From Apostichopus japonicus (lineage: Eukaryota; Echinodermata; Holothuroidea; Aspidochirotida; Stichopodidae): a stretch of DNA of 64,000 nucleotides. Both the position numbers and the translations under genes were made by a program. The stretch lies in NCBI RefSeq assembly GCF_037975245.1, contig NC_092579.1:18163678-18227677 (forward strand), written 5' to 3'. The notes under the pieces were generated by a model. It worked only from the letters and a program-made list of their open reading frames with translations. It was not told the DNA's origin and made no database searches. This document shows, piece by piece, positions 50,190 through 62,434 of the stretch. The stretch's first letter is position 1. Each line of letters starts with the position of its first letter.

Positions 50190-53100
50190 CTGAAAAATAA
50201 ATGAAAATATGGATCAATTAATGCAGGGGTGTTGATTTGCTTTTGAAAGTGTGGGAGGGTGGGGCATTTGCTTGACAGATACTATATAAGACACTATCAG
50301 AGCGCCACCTTTGGCGGGTTTGGCCAAAAACGCCTCCCATATTGCCGGAAATGGCACGTCCCAGGCCTTGGAAGTTGCATCTAAACATTCCGTATTTGAG
50401 ATCTCATGTTTTAGAAATTAACATTTCCCCCAAAATAAATTTACTCGGTAAAATCACTTTGAAGGGCCAGGAAAAATGACTTATGATACTTTATAAGCTC
50501 TGCTTTATTCATTGTTTTACACAGGTAGTTAAAGGTAATCATATTTTGATAAGGAGAAGCCATGTAGGGAATTTAGGTGTATATTAATTGTTAGATTTGT
50601 GTTATCATTATTTGTTTTACATGCCAAAAGTGGACCTTCTGGGAGGAGGGGGGGGGGGAATGAGCTGAGTGGGTGGGCTGTGTAAGGGACCCCATTATGT
50701 ATGTTAAAAAAGGCCCTGAAGGAGTTCCCCCTCCCCTTTAGAAAATTTTCAAAAAAATCTTGGTGATAATTAGTGTGAAAATATTGATATATATTCGAAA
50801 ATTTAGGTTACCGGTACTATAATTGTCTAACGACAATCAAGGTTTGACTGCCAGGGGCATACCCTTCAAAAAACACTCTTATTTTAGGGGTTCAGGTCAC
50901 AAAAAGTGTGGTGGGACAACATACATTAGTTTCCCCCTCCCCAATCGACACCCCAGAATTCATGAACTTTATCACAAATTGTAACATTAAATTGATTTTT
51001 GAAAACTAGTTTTAGTTACATCGTGACCTCATTTTCATAATAATAGGTGCAGTACGTGTTCTACGCTTGTCTCTTTTTTGTCCGGGTGCTGTTGTCAATA
51101 CTAACTAAGCGCGGGTGCTGTTGTCAGTAATAACTAAGCGGAGCGCCACTATAGGTTGGCACGTAGCGTACCCAAATATTTTAGCCAAAAATGTCTCCCA
51201 GATTGCAGGAAATGACACTTTTCAGGCATTTATAAGTTGCATCAATTTTTTTATTTTGAGATTTCATGTTTCACAAGTTCTTTCACTTTTTTCAGTAAAA
51301 ACACTTTGTAGGAGAAAAGCTGCCAGCACCTGACATTACTTGATAAAATCTGATGTATTCATTTTGAATAGGTATAGGCATAATGTGACCCATGAAATAA
51401 CCCCTGGCATGCTTGAAACCAGGATCCCTTTACTTGCTAAAATTAATGGTTGTTCCCAAGTTGGCAAATGTTGTTTGTCTTTCAATTATATCAGATATAT
51501 ATTGCTGCTTAAAATTTGAATCAATTACGTGATTGGCCAGGATATTACTGATATTGACGTCATGAGTTATGACACACGTGGCTGAAATCATATGTAAATA
51601 ATGCCATCCAATCAGTGATCAGTTTACAATTTACGATAAATTTAGTGTTTGATTATTTGGTATCATTTAAGATCTTAGATAGGGTAATATGTCAAAAGCA
51701 TTTCATCGTTTGAATTTCTGCGTTACTGCATGTAATGTTAGATGCTCAAATTCTGTAGCCTACGTGTACCACTGTAATACCTTTGTTTTAAATTTTAGTT
51801 AAGCGTTGAATGTTTGTTAACTTATAATAATAACATTGTTAGAAAAAATGCACACTTATGTCACAATCGGAAAGATCATACTCATACTTGTTTGTTTTAA
51901 GGTTTTGACATCATGTTTTGCTGGCCAATTGCGCAATTTGTCATTACTTTGTAAAATATATACCTTCAAAATGTAGATTGCAAAGTATATCCATTCAATT
52001 AATTAGTTTTATGTTATTACCTTTTTAAATGTTTTTTAAATGTTACTAATAACAGGTAAAAGAAGACTTTAACAGAACTGTATAAGAACCAGTGGCGGAG
52101 CGTCCATACAGTCGGGGGGGGGGGGGTTGGGCGGATGCCCCCCTGACGGACTCAAATGGACTGCTAGCGCCCTTTTCAGATTTTTACCACTTTTAACTTA
52201 ATCACGATTATTGACTTTTTTATTGTGCTCTCATCTACCTATTGACATTTGTCACATTTTGTTGGTGTAATTTTCTGACAAAATGCTCATATAAACACCC
52301 ACATAAACTTCCGAGTTGTCACAAATGATGATGACACCTATTTATTCTTCGTTTATTTGCGATCTAGGGAGTGTGTTTCCCAAAAAAATCTGTACGCTCC
52401 GCGCAGATAGTGTCGAAAGCGCCCTACAGACCATTCTCGCCCCCTCTGACCAATACCCTTAGCTACGCCACTGATAAGAACACTTAAAATATGGAAAATG
52501 TATACACTTGTATTTGAAAGTGATGATTATAATATATAGGCTTTAACAGGTGAGCTGGTTGCAAGGGGCTGATATCGGATGGTCTGGATCGGCAAGTTTG
52601 GATAATTTTGCCGATACCGGTATTTTGCCGGTAACGGCAATATATTTTGCAACACTTTGGAAAATTTTCCCAAATAGTAAATGCAATGGTTTTGTACGGG
52701 CGGGCGAATAATTTGTCCGGGCGGTAACTTTATGTCCGGGCGCTGACGCACCTTTTCAGATTTTGCCTGGCGCGGCGCCCGGATCAAACAGCTAGTGGAG
52801 AACACTGCAGATGTAATGGCTCGTGTCATTGTTTATCAAAAACATGGGAATACTAATGCAGTTTTTTGTCGGACCTCAGCAATCACCTGTAAAAAAACAT
52901 TAACTAATCTGAATATTTTTTGCCTGAATTATATATTAATTGAAATTAATATGACTTTCAGTGATTACTCATAAAATTAGAGCCACCTAGCCATAAATCC
53001 CTTCCATGTAATCATGGATAAACTACTCAAATCAAACTCACTTGTTATGGCATCTTTTTTCCCATTGTGCAACTGCTTCTTATTATCACTGTGGGGTGAT

Positions 53101-56100
53101 TTGCCAGTTAAGGAGGATGTTGCCATGGAGCTCCCTAGTAAAAAGTGTTCTCATCAAGTTGCAAATGAGTTTTTTTCATTTTTGGCCTGTAGAGCTCTGT
53201 GTAGGATCTCCTGTGGAATTTTGAAGGCTTCTAGCTGCAAAGACAAATTATAAATGTGTTTAGAGCAGCTCTGAAACCAGGAAGCCAAAAGAGGCAGTTG
53301 TAATTCCTTACAGATCTATTGATGGTCCATTTCCAAGTTTAGTAACAACTTTTTTACTGGCCAAGCATTAATATTCATGAGAAACAGCACCAAAAGCAAT
53401 AACGATCATCTGCCCAATATATGCACAACTTTATATTTACCAGGTATGAATGCAATGTGGCACTGTTGAGAAAAAGTGGTAACATTAAGCTTGGCATCAT
53501 ACACACATACATGTTGTGACAGCATAGATTTCTTGAACCTTCGGCAAGGAATCTAAAATCTGTTTCCACCCATCAGTTTTCCTGCCAGAAAGTTGTAAAA
53601 AAGGGAGGGGGGATTGGCTAACACCGAGATATGATGCTGAAATCATCATCAATGATACATCATTAGTGAGGTATGACTTTAGCAGCATGGGTGGGGGGGG
53701 ACCTATACTAGCTAGTACAATTGTGGCTTATACAGTCTACATTATGTTCATGCCGTCAACGTATCGTCACAGGAAAGTAAAGATGTACTATGTCCAAAAT
53801 TGCCATTTTGAGATAATTGCATTTAAAGATTTTAATCGTGTATAAAATATGCTCAACTTGCTAAAATATATTAAGGTTGCATTATTGTCAAAATTTTAGA
53901 TTTTGACCGCTATATGGGGTATTTAGGGGGGCCTGAAATGAACTTTTATATTCCACAAATATGACATATATACACATTTGTTTTTGGAAATAAAATAAAA
54001 ATCCTATGTCCAGGACATAGGACAGTTTATCTTTCCCTAAAATGGACATACTAACAGTTTATCATTCCACATAGGAAAATATTTGGAAAAGATAAGGCAC
54101 CTTATCATGTTCAAGAACAATTTCCCATCAAAAACTCAATTTAGCCAAAACTGGACTTATGACACCTTTACTTTTCCTGCAATACTATGTACCAAGAATG
54201 AACCTAATCAAACAGGAGGGGGGAAGGGTGGGGGTTACAGTACCACCGAGAATGATACATTAGTACACACCTCATAGCCCTCAAATAAGTCAGCATTAAA
54301 ACTGTTTTCAGTTGTAAGGCTGTCTGGGTTGGAAATGCTTCCCTGCTTGGTGTTGAGGTAGAAACTGGACACCTGTCTAACCTTGCAATGGCTGCAGGTA
54401 ATCCTAATAAGTGAAGAATGATAAAATAATTCAAATTAAATAAATATGAACAGTCCTTTATATCTTTAATCATTGTTAAAGAAGTTGTGTGTTCCTTTGA
54501 ATGAGACACGTACAAACCTAGCAGTTACCTGTACAGAACCCATGAAATGACCAATTAAAAATATATCTATATATGATAGAGAATTAAATAATTATACACT
54601 CCTTGGTCCAACTCCCATTGCCATACCTTTACATCAGAAAACAGTGAAAAATAAAAGAGGGACATCCAGGCTGGGCGAGGGGCTGACCTAGACCCATTAA
54701 AAAATTCCAAGTCATCGCTACTATATAAGGGTGTGACCGTTTAACCGGCCGCAAATGCACTATCCGTTTAGAAAATCACAACCCGTATAAATGGAATTAT
54801 TTTTTTTAAATTTCGAATACATTTTAAACATGAAATTTATTTTAAAATATGTAAACAAACATCGTTAATCATAAAAGAAGCAGGCTCATTACCGATCATG
54901 TATACAATATGCTAGTCTTCCTGAGTAAAAACAAAAGCAAGTAGGATGCGGCATATTTGAAAGTCAGTAACAAAACTGATAAGTTCACACACAAGTAGGG
55001 TTGGGCGATATAAGCTTTTTACCGTCACGATAAATAGTTCAAAAATTATCGCGATATTTTGATAATTACGATAATTTTTCCCCTAACAGCATTAGCGTAA
55101 ATGTCGAGCTTTGAGTGGAGGGAGAAAGAGAGATATATATGGAGGGGACATTCAAAGAGAATATCTAAAAATTCTTACGATATTTTCACAAATATTGATG
55201 CTTAGATGAGTGCTAATTCCTCACAATCAACGAGCCACCCCAAAATATTCTCTGCTTACGTAAAACTTCTATAACACGTGGAAAAACCCGAGTTGTTATA
55301 CACATAATTCCCACTGACTTTTCTCACAGAACATAAGTAGGTCATCGACATTCCAACTTGCCCAAGTTCATCGCACCGTGGGAACGACACAACACATTGA
55401 ACGTGCATGTTACATTTTCCCGCCATCTGGATGCCGAGTGTAAATTTTGGTGTACAATAATATGCAAACTGATTTCGCCCAGCTAGCAATTTTTTTCTTT
55501 TTGGCGTTGTCCATTTATTTCAGCTAAATATCGCCGGGGTCAAAATCATCCGCCGTTGAAACATATTTTATTATCTACGTGTGCAGTGGACTTCAATGAC
55601 ATTGAAACACAAATTGAAATGCATTTATACTTTTTCTTTGTGGAAATTCAACCCCAGTTACTAACTGACACCACAAGAATGCCACATAGGTCACTGAGGC
55701 GCCCCAAATGATATGATGATTAGCGATGTCTGTGACTTCATTAGAGCAGTTTTCTGATGATCCATTGCTGAGATTTGGAATATTTAAATTTATTGGTTGT
55801 TTATTCAGCAGGAACACTCACTAAATTGCCTGCTTTCTTATATTAGAAGCCTTGTAGTTTTATGTAGGTTAATTGTAGCAACACACGCTGTTGTTGGTAT
55901 ACATGGATGGTAACATCACTTTACTATAAAGACTGCCAAAAATAATTATAAACAATCATGAAAAACAAAGGTAATTTAATTCATGAGTGTTCCTTTTGTT
56001 ACATCATAGTTGATTATGCTGCAATAATCTTTTCTTTTTTTGCAACTAATAAAATATTATATATATATATATATCTCAACAATGGATAAAAAAATATGAT

Positions 56101-56909
56101 GGGAGTTGGACCAATGACTATATATATTTTATAATTCTCTATCACATATATATTTTTTTGGGAATTGGTTATTTTATGAGCTCTTTAACATCAGCTAATA
56201 TGAAACTGGATACAAATATATACTATCATTACTGGAAACCCCTATTAAATAGGAACTCACAATAGTAATCATTCTTGCATTGTCTCCAGAAGATTTTCGG
56301 TAGCTAGAGTGAAATGACATCACAAATATTACCAAAATGAAAATATTCAAGATCTGACTATAACATGATTGCTGCTAACTGAGCATAAACCCTGATCAAT
56401 TTCAGATTAGTTACTGTACTCCTCAAAAGAATCTCATTTCTCTCTTCAAGTTCCTTGATTCTTTCCTTTGCCTTCCACAGTTGATTCCGCATCATTTTTA
56501 ACCAATCTGGCTGCGGTCTGGCTGGTGGTCGCTGTTGTGGTGAGGCCGGTGCTGCTGGTTGGTGTTGTGGTGGTTTATCTGCTGGGGCTGGTGGATTCTG
56601 GGATGGGGTTTGTGGTTTTTGTGATGGAGCTGGTGAACTATGTGCTGAGGCTGATGGCTTCTTGTGTTGTTTATGTTGTGGTGAAGCCTGTTTTGGGGTT
56701 GGTAGTTTGTGTGCTGGTGTTGGGGATGGTGGCTTCTGTGGTGGGGTCTGTGCCTGAGCTGGTGGTTGGTGGATAACTTCATCCTCTACAAAGTTGACCA
56801 GCTCAACTTCATCCTGACCCAAATCCAGGGTGTTGTCCCTCTGCTGCAGAAGTTGAGCAATGATGTCATGTCCTGCAGTAGACTTTGCTTTCTTTGTTGC
56901 ATCAGTTTT
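50083..56909 (-). CDS. BEN-domain protein gene, partial, with a damaged BEN exon
   Basis: Recognisable exons are 56909 to about 56391, 54403-54271, 53234-53042 and 50189-50083. The product has an acidic N-terminal block, a proline-rich linker, a coiled coil (KAKERIKELEERNEILLRS), a CSHC-containing segment and a C-terminal BEN domain. The BEN domain has IPQEILHRAL, then LMRTLFTRELHG, TGKSPHSDNKK, and the final helix KYPATKKVIIRMKMIEKLND. BEN domains bind DNA or mediate chromatin contacts (family knowledge). The last three exons join in phase. The join from the first to the second does not, so at least one exon is missing, and the 5' end is unknown. The main BEN exon has two frame breaks, which indicates a pseudogene or assembly errors. 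Confidence 0.7.
50296..50515 (+). repeat. Dispersed repeat, copy 1
   Basis: It contains GCCAAAAACGCCTCCCATAT then TGCCGGAAATGGCACGTCCC, continuing to TGATACTTTATAAGCTC. It aligns along most of its length with 51135-51370 and partly with 14485-14560. It probably derives from a DNA transposon, but no termini were found. Confidence 0.6.
51084..51140 (+). repeat. Short direct duplication of about 30 bp
   Basis: CGGGTGCTGTTGTCAATACT followed by AACTAAGCG is repeated immediately with two changes, next to the second dispersed repeat copy. Confidence 0.8.
51135..51370 (+). repeat. Dispersed repeat, copy 2
   Basis: It shares GAGCGCCAC, AGCCAAAAATGTCTCCCAGA, GGAAATGACAC, AAGTTGCATC and TGATGTATTCATT landmarks with copy 1 in the same order and spacing. 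Confidence 0.6.
52090..52473. mobile_element. hAT-like MITE with perfect target duplication
   Basis: The ends are CAGTGGCGGAGC and GCTACGCCACTG, inverted with one mismatch. ATAAGAAC flanks both sides exactly (52082-52089 and 52474-52481), the 8-bp size expected of hAT. It is 384 bp long without coding capacity. A G-run lies about 24 bases inside the 5' end. Confidence 0.93.
52670..52808 (-). mobile_element. hAT-type terminus related to the insert at 62435
   Basis: On the minus strand it starts CAGTGTTCTCCACTAGCTG. It then has GCGCCCGGACATAAAGTTAC and CGCCCGGACAAATTATTCG, matching the start of the plus-strand insert at 62435-62560. No second terminus was found. Confidence 0.6.
53042..53234 (-). 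pseudogene. BEN gene, main BEN-domain exon with two frame breaks
   Basis: It begins in phase after TTTGCAG with EAFKIPQEILHRALQAKNEK. After a run of seven A residues near 53180 that frame hits two TGA stops. The family pattern continues one frame over (LICNLMRTLFTRELHG). Near 53120 it returns to the original frame (TGKSPHSDNKKQLHNGKKD). The exon ends ACAA|GTGAGT, and that frame joins the last exon correctly. Two compensating single-base changes explain this, either true decay or sequence errors in homopolymer-like spots. Confidence 0.7.
54271..54403 (-). CDS. BEN gene, CSHC exon
   Basis: After CTTCACTTATTAG it encodes ITCSHCKVRQVSSFYLN and later NSFNADLFEGYE, ending GAG|GTGTGT in phase 0 with the BEN exon. 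An alternative acceptor 12 bases further in (CTGCAG) would drop the CSHC motif. Confidence 0.6.
56391..56909 (-). CDS. BEN gene, proline-rich and coiled-coil exon
   Basis: After TACCTTGCAG it encodes KTDATKKAKSTAG, LDLGQDEVELVNFVEDE, then about 90 residues rich in Pro, Gln, His and Ala (QTPPQKPPSPTPAHK-like), then the coiled coil WKAKERIKELEERNEILL. The donor is unsettled: ACA|GTAACT at 56415 or AGG|GTTTAT at 56391. Long plus-strand frames opposite are shadows of the proline repeats. Confidence 0.6.
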
Positions 56910-58509
56910 CTGCAAGGTACAATAATAATAATTGAAATAATAAATGGTTGATCCCTTTGAATTGACTGCCATGTCCTCTCAGAGTTTGATGGCAATGCTT
57001 AAATTGGACTTCACTGACCAAAAAGGCAAGTTAATCGAAGCAGAATTTAACTTAATGTGGAGGGCTGCCATCTTCTGAGCAAAATGATGCCTTAATATAA
57101 CAACTTTAAAGGGCCATGAAAGGTACATATCATTTTGCATTTCCTTATGTCAATTCCTATATGTCTTTGAAATCAAATGACATGATTTTTTTTTAAACAA
57201 TTGGTTAATTGCAAAATACTTTCACAAAGGAAAGATGAATGTATTACTTTTCACTCAGGTAAATAATGAATATTGATCAAAAAAATAACGAAATACAAAA
57301 TGACATGAACCCATTGTGATCATTTGAGTTATCCTGCAGAAAATAAGGGGTTGTTTGATTTTATTCACTTTGATTAAAATCACTGATTTAAATTCCGATT
57401 TTAATCAATTTTTTTTAATCATTAATTTTTAATCACCTTTTTAGATTTTGTATAAAAATAGGCCCCGCTAACAATAGAATTGATTAATAGTGCATTACAG
57501 GTCTATCATTGTAGGCCTACTGTACTACAATCAAAACAGTTTAAGGGCCAAAGAGACTTTATGATTCTGTGTTGGAAGTTAAATAGTGTGCTTGTATAGA
57601 TGATATCAGTCAGTATGACTGTCAGTGTGGGAAACAGGGCTTTAGCCAGAAATGGCTGATAGGGAGTCCAGTTCGCACCATGAGATGAGTTCACGTCCCA
57701 GGGAGAAGGGTGCACATTAACCACACCAACATACTGAATATTGAGAATGGATACAGTGGTGTAGTATGTGGTACTGTAGTAACTGTTATAGCCCTCCCCC
57801 AAAAAATGGGGGGGGGGAGGGTGTTGGGGGTCGCCGCCCGTCTAATGAACGGCTGGATGGGTCTATGGCTAAAGCAGTGGTGGGAAGACTAAAGACAACA
57901 TTTGAGATCAAGTTGCAATGTGGATTTATAAAATATATAAAAATACACCCTGCAGAAAATTGCAGCTTCTGTGTTGATAAAGTGTACAAAGGAACTGTGT
58001 TGATCATTCATCATGTTTTTCAACAATATGAATGGTTATTTAAAAATATTAATTTAATGAAATTAAGGATACAGTACACAGAAATTCTGGCAAAATAGCT
58101 GGCCCAAAATTATAATTGCCAAGAGTCATTTCAAAAGAGTAGGCCTGTAGTAGATTTAAGATTCCATTAACTATAGATGTTGGCTTGGAGACGTCCAAAT
58201 CAACATAACGGGTCGTAATAATGGAATGATTCGCGACCTTTAATTGGCCTCACTTCACTGTATATAAACCACCACGCTCTCTCTCCATCCAGTGCCATGA
58301 ACAGATAAGACACGTTATTTTTATTAGGATACGAACTCCCTAGCACTCGATTTGGCCCTAAAACCACGCTACTTTCGAAATTATTTTCAAAGGCGTAACA
58401 GCGTGAATTTGCTAGCCTCATCATTTATAGTGCGATATTCTGGGTTTAATAACTTAGTCGCGAGTTCTATCTGGAGTTTGCTTATTAAAATACTGCTCGA
58501 GCGCGTCTC
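56910..58509. other. Stretch upstream of the BEN gene
   Basis: The first exons of the BEN gene may lie here but none can be identified. A C-run/G-run inverted repeat (CCCTCCCCC-AAAAAAT-GGGGGGGG) is at about 57791-57821. Confidence 0.35.
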
Positions 58510-59435
58510 AGGCTTTGGGCCTTAATCAAAACCAGAACGCATTGGACCATCTAACCAAAGGGTCATATGAAATCTAAAGAAAACGTAGAAAAGTACCATA
58601 ATGCGTCTTTCCCGGTCCAAAGAGTGCCAGTACTACTAGTGCTAGTTTACACCAGTGTGAAGTTAAATACTTATTCTGCGTGCCCCGTTCGACATTCGCA
58701 AATAAGTAACTGTAGTACACATGTTACTTATTCCATAATGGATTCGATATAACTATTAGGAAACTTAAGCCTTTTGCTTCCTTACGAGATAATCAAGGTT
58801 TTTTCGTCGAAAAAGTACATTTTAGTGTATTTTTCCAAAGATAATGAGGTTTTATCAATGGGTCATATGAACTCTGAAGACGATGAAGAAAATTACCATA
58901 ATGTGTCTTCCCCGGTCCAAACAGTGCTTGACCAATTCACATGAACAATACACCAACACTAATTAGATGGATGCAACAGGGCCATGAAAAACTTTGGGCC
59001 TTAATCAAAACCAGAACGCATTGGACCACCTAACCAAAGGGTCATATGAGCTCTTAAGACAATGTAGAAGAGTACCATTTATGCGTTTTTCCCAGTCCAA
59101 AGAGTGCTTGACCAATTCACATGACCAATACATCATCACTTATTAGATGGATGTAACTGGGCCAAGAAAAACTTTAGGCCCTAATCAAGACCAGAACGTA
59201 CGCCTTGGATCACCTAACCCATGGGCCATATGAACTCCTAAGACAATGTAGAAAAGTACCATTTATAATGCATCTTTCCTGGTCCAAAGAGTGCTTGACC
59301 AATTTAAATGACCACTACATTACTTCTTTAATGAGTGTAACCGGACTGCCAATGGGTAACATGAACTATAATGCAACTTGCCCGGTCCAAATAATGTTTG
59401 ACCAATTTACATGACCATTGACCACTACATTATTA

Positions 59436-60462
59436 TAGTCAGTTGGGGTAAAAAAAACAACCCCTTTATAGAAGGGGAATATTTAGCCAAAGTTCTAATT
59501 TATTTTGGGTGATAGTCCTACTGTGTATGTCTAGTTTATTATTATACAATTTCTGGACTACTACTGTATGTCACTTCGCTGCCAATCACCACTTCATCAA
59601 ATCAAGCGAATGCTAAAATAGCGAAATTTGAAGTTTGTACCACATATCCGAAACTTTCTCCTTCATACCCAGCTTATATGATGAGGAGATTATTCCAGCA
59701 GTTACAGCATAGCAGTTATAGTGATATTACACTCCCACATGATAGAATTACTCCAACTTCATACACGCTTCATGGGGGGCCTTGTTTTTTTTTACCCCCA
59801 AAAAATGATGCGAATGGGGTAAAAAAAAACAAGTACTTTCCGGCTCCAATGTACTCCATATTTTGCCCGAATGGATAAATTTTTCCATAATGTTGATTTT
59901 AGAGGCTATAGGCAAATAGTTTTCATGTCTGTCATGTGTCAAAAATGTTAAATAATTGGGCAGAAGTAACTGAAATTGGCTCAACTCTAATGTTTCTACT
60001 ATATTACACCACGTTTGTGTAGCATCATATACACACTGTACAGTATGAATACGGCCGAGCACGACATATGACACAAGCCATCCATAATTTTGAATTAAGA
60101 CAATTTACAATTTTTTTCCTTTTTCATGTAAAGGTAGTAGCTCATACTTAGATGTAATTATATGCAAACATGATTTTAAGATACATTCATGAAGAAAATA
60201 GCTGTTTACTAGCATTGTTTTTTTTAACCCTGCATTGTGTTTTTTTTACCCCGAATTGAGCAAATTTTGGGGGTAAAAAAAACCCAACATTTTCCGCAAA
60301 AAACGACACAAGTTCCATTTACAAAAAAGTTATTTTTGTTAGATTCTCTTTAAAAGAATCCCACTCCAAACACACTGGAACATTGGAACCGTAACAATAC
60401 CTCTTACTCATCAATTTTTAGAGCAAACTTTAGGTAAATTGTCTTTTTACCCCACTTGACTA
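59436..60462. mobile_element. 1.03-kb TIR element inserted in the satellite, TA target duplication
   Basis: The ends are TAGTCAGTTGGGGTAAAA and TTTTACCCCACTTGACTA, inverted with two mismatches, flanked by TA on both sides. Removing the element and one TA restores an ordinary satellite unit (CACTACATTATTACTTCTTA compared with CACTACATCATCACTTCTTA). Inside, GGGGTAAAAAAAAC or its complement recurs at about 59785, 59815, 60235 and 60275. TA duplication suggests a Tc1/mariner-like mobiliser, but no transposase is present. Confidence 0.88.
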
Positions 60463-62434
60463 TACTTCTTAAGTTAATGTAACAGGATCACGAATGAAAA
60501 GCATTTGGGCCCTAATCAAAACCGGAACGCCTTGGACCACCTAACCAATGGGCCATATGAACTCTTAAGTAGAAGTGTACAGTACCAAAATGCGTCTTGC
60601 CTGGTCAAAAGAGTGCTTGACCAATTTAATTGACCAATACATCCTTACTTCTTTAATGAGAGTAACAGGACCTCGAAAAAGCTTTGGGCCCTAATCCATG
60701 CAGCACGCCTTGGATCAGCAAACCAAATGTTCAAATGAACTCTAAGGACATTGTAGAAGAGTACCACAATGCGTCTTGGCTAATCCAAAGAATGCTTGAC
60801 CAATTTGATTGACCACTAAATCATTACTTCTTTAATGAGTGTAACAGGACCATGAGAAAGCTTTGGGCCCTAATCCATGCAGCACGCCTTGGATCACCTT
60901 ACCAATGGGCCATATGAACTCTTAAGACATTGAAGAAGAGTTCCATAATGCGTTTTGCCCGGTTCAAAGAATGCTTGACCAATTTAAATGACCACTACAT
61001 CATCACTTCTTAAATTAATGTAAAAGGACCGCAAATAAAAAGCCTTTGGATCTTAATCAAATCCATAACGCCTTGAACCAACTAATCAATTGGTCATATG
61101 ACAATGTAGAAGAGTACTATAATGCATCTTGCCCGGTAGGAAGAATGCTTGACCAATTTAAATGACAGTACTAAATCATCACTTCTTAAATTACTGTAAC
61201 AGGATCACGAATAAAAAGCACTTTGGCCCTAATTAAGACCAGAATGCCTTGAACCACCTTACCAATGGGCCATATGAACTCTTGAGACAATGTAGAAGAG
61301 TACCACAATGCGTCTTGCCCGGTCAAAAGAGTGGTTGACCAATTAAAATGACCACTCAATCATTACTTCTTAAATGAGAGTAACAGGACCAAGAAAAAGC
61401 TTGGGCCCTAATCCATGCAGCATGCCTTGGATCACCAAACCGATGGTTAACATGAACTCTAAGGACATTGTAGAAGAGTACCATAAATTATGCATTATGA
61501 TAATGCGTTTTGCCCGGTTCAAAGAATGCTTGACCAATTTAGATGACCACTACATCATCATTTCTTAAATTAATGTAACGGGACTACGAAAAAGTTTAGG
61601 CCCTAATCAAGGCCAGAATGCCTTGGACCACCTTACCAATGGGCCATATGAAGTCTTAAGAAAATGTAGAAGAGTACCACAATGTGTCTTGCCCGATCAA
61701 AAGAGTGCTTGACCAATTTAATTGACCACTAAATCATTACTTTTTTCATGAGTGTAACAGGACCAAAAAAAAGCTTTAAGCCCTAATCCATGCAGCATGC
61801 CTTGGATCACCAAACCAATGGGTAACATGAACTCTAAGGACATTGTAGAAGAGTACCATAATGCGTTTTGCCCGGTTCAAAGAATGCTTCACCAATTTAA
61901 ATGACCACTACATCATCACTTCTTAAATTAATGTAATAGGACCGAGAATTAAAAGCCTTTTGGCCCTAATCAAAACCAGAACACCTTGAACCAACTTATC
62001 AATGGGTCATATGACAATGTACAGTAGAAGAGTACCAAAATGTGTCTTATCCGGTCCGAAGAATGCTTGACCAATTTAAATGACCACTACATTTTCACTT
62101 CTTAAGTTAATGTAAAGGGATCACTAATAAAAAGCATTTGGGCCCTAATCAACACCAGAATGCCTTGGACCACCTAACCAATGGGCCATATGAACTCTTA
62201 AGACAATTTAGAAGAGTACCACAATGTGTCTTGCCCGATCAAAAGAGTGCTTGACCAATTTAATAGACCACTAAATCATTACTTCTTTCTTGAGTGTAAC
62301 AGGACCAAAAAAAAGCTTTAAGCCCTAATCCATGCAGCACGCCTTGGATCACCAAACCAATTGGTAACATGAACTCTAAGGATATTGTAGAAGAGTACCA
62401 TAATGCGTTTTGCCCAGTTCAAAGAATGCTTGAC

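Larger units (their letters stand above)
50190..53041. other. BEN gene intron rich in transposon fragments
   Basis: About 2.85 kb containing two copies of a dispersed repeat (50296 and 51135), a hAT-like MITE (52090-52473), a CGGGCG-rich hAT-type terminus (52670-52808) and a G-run near 50650. No other exon was recognised. Confidence 0.5.

Noticed and set aside
53520-53595. Minus-strand exon with KTDGWKQILDSLPKVQEI
   Set aside because: It follows a good acceptor, but its phase does not fit between the CSHC exon and the BEN exon, which join directly in phase 0.
55005-55090. Complete hAT-type element at GGTTGGGCGATATAAG
   Set aside because: The start resembles known hAT-type ends, but no second terminus or target duplication was found.
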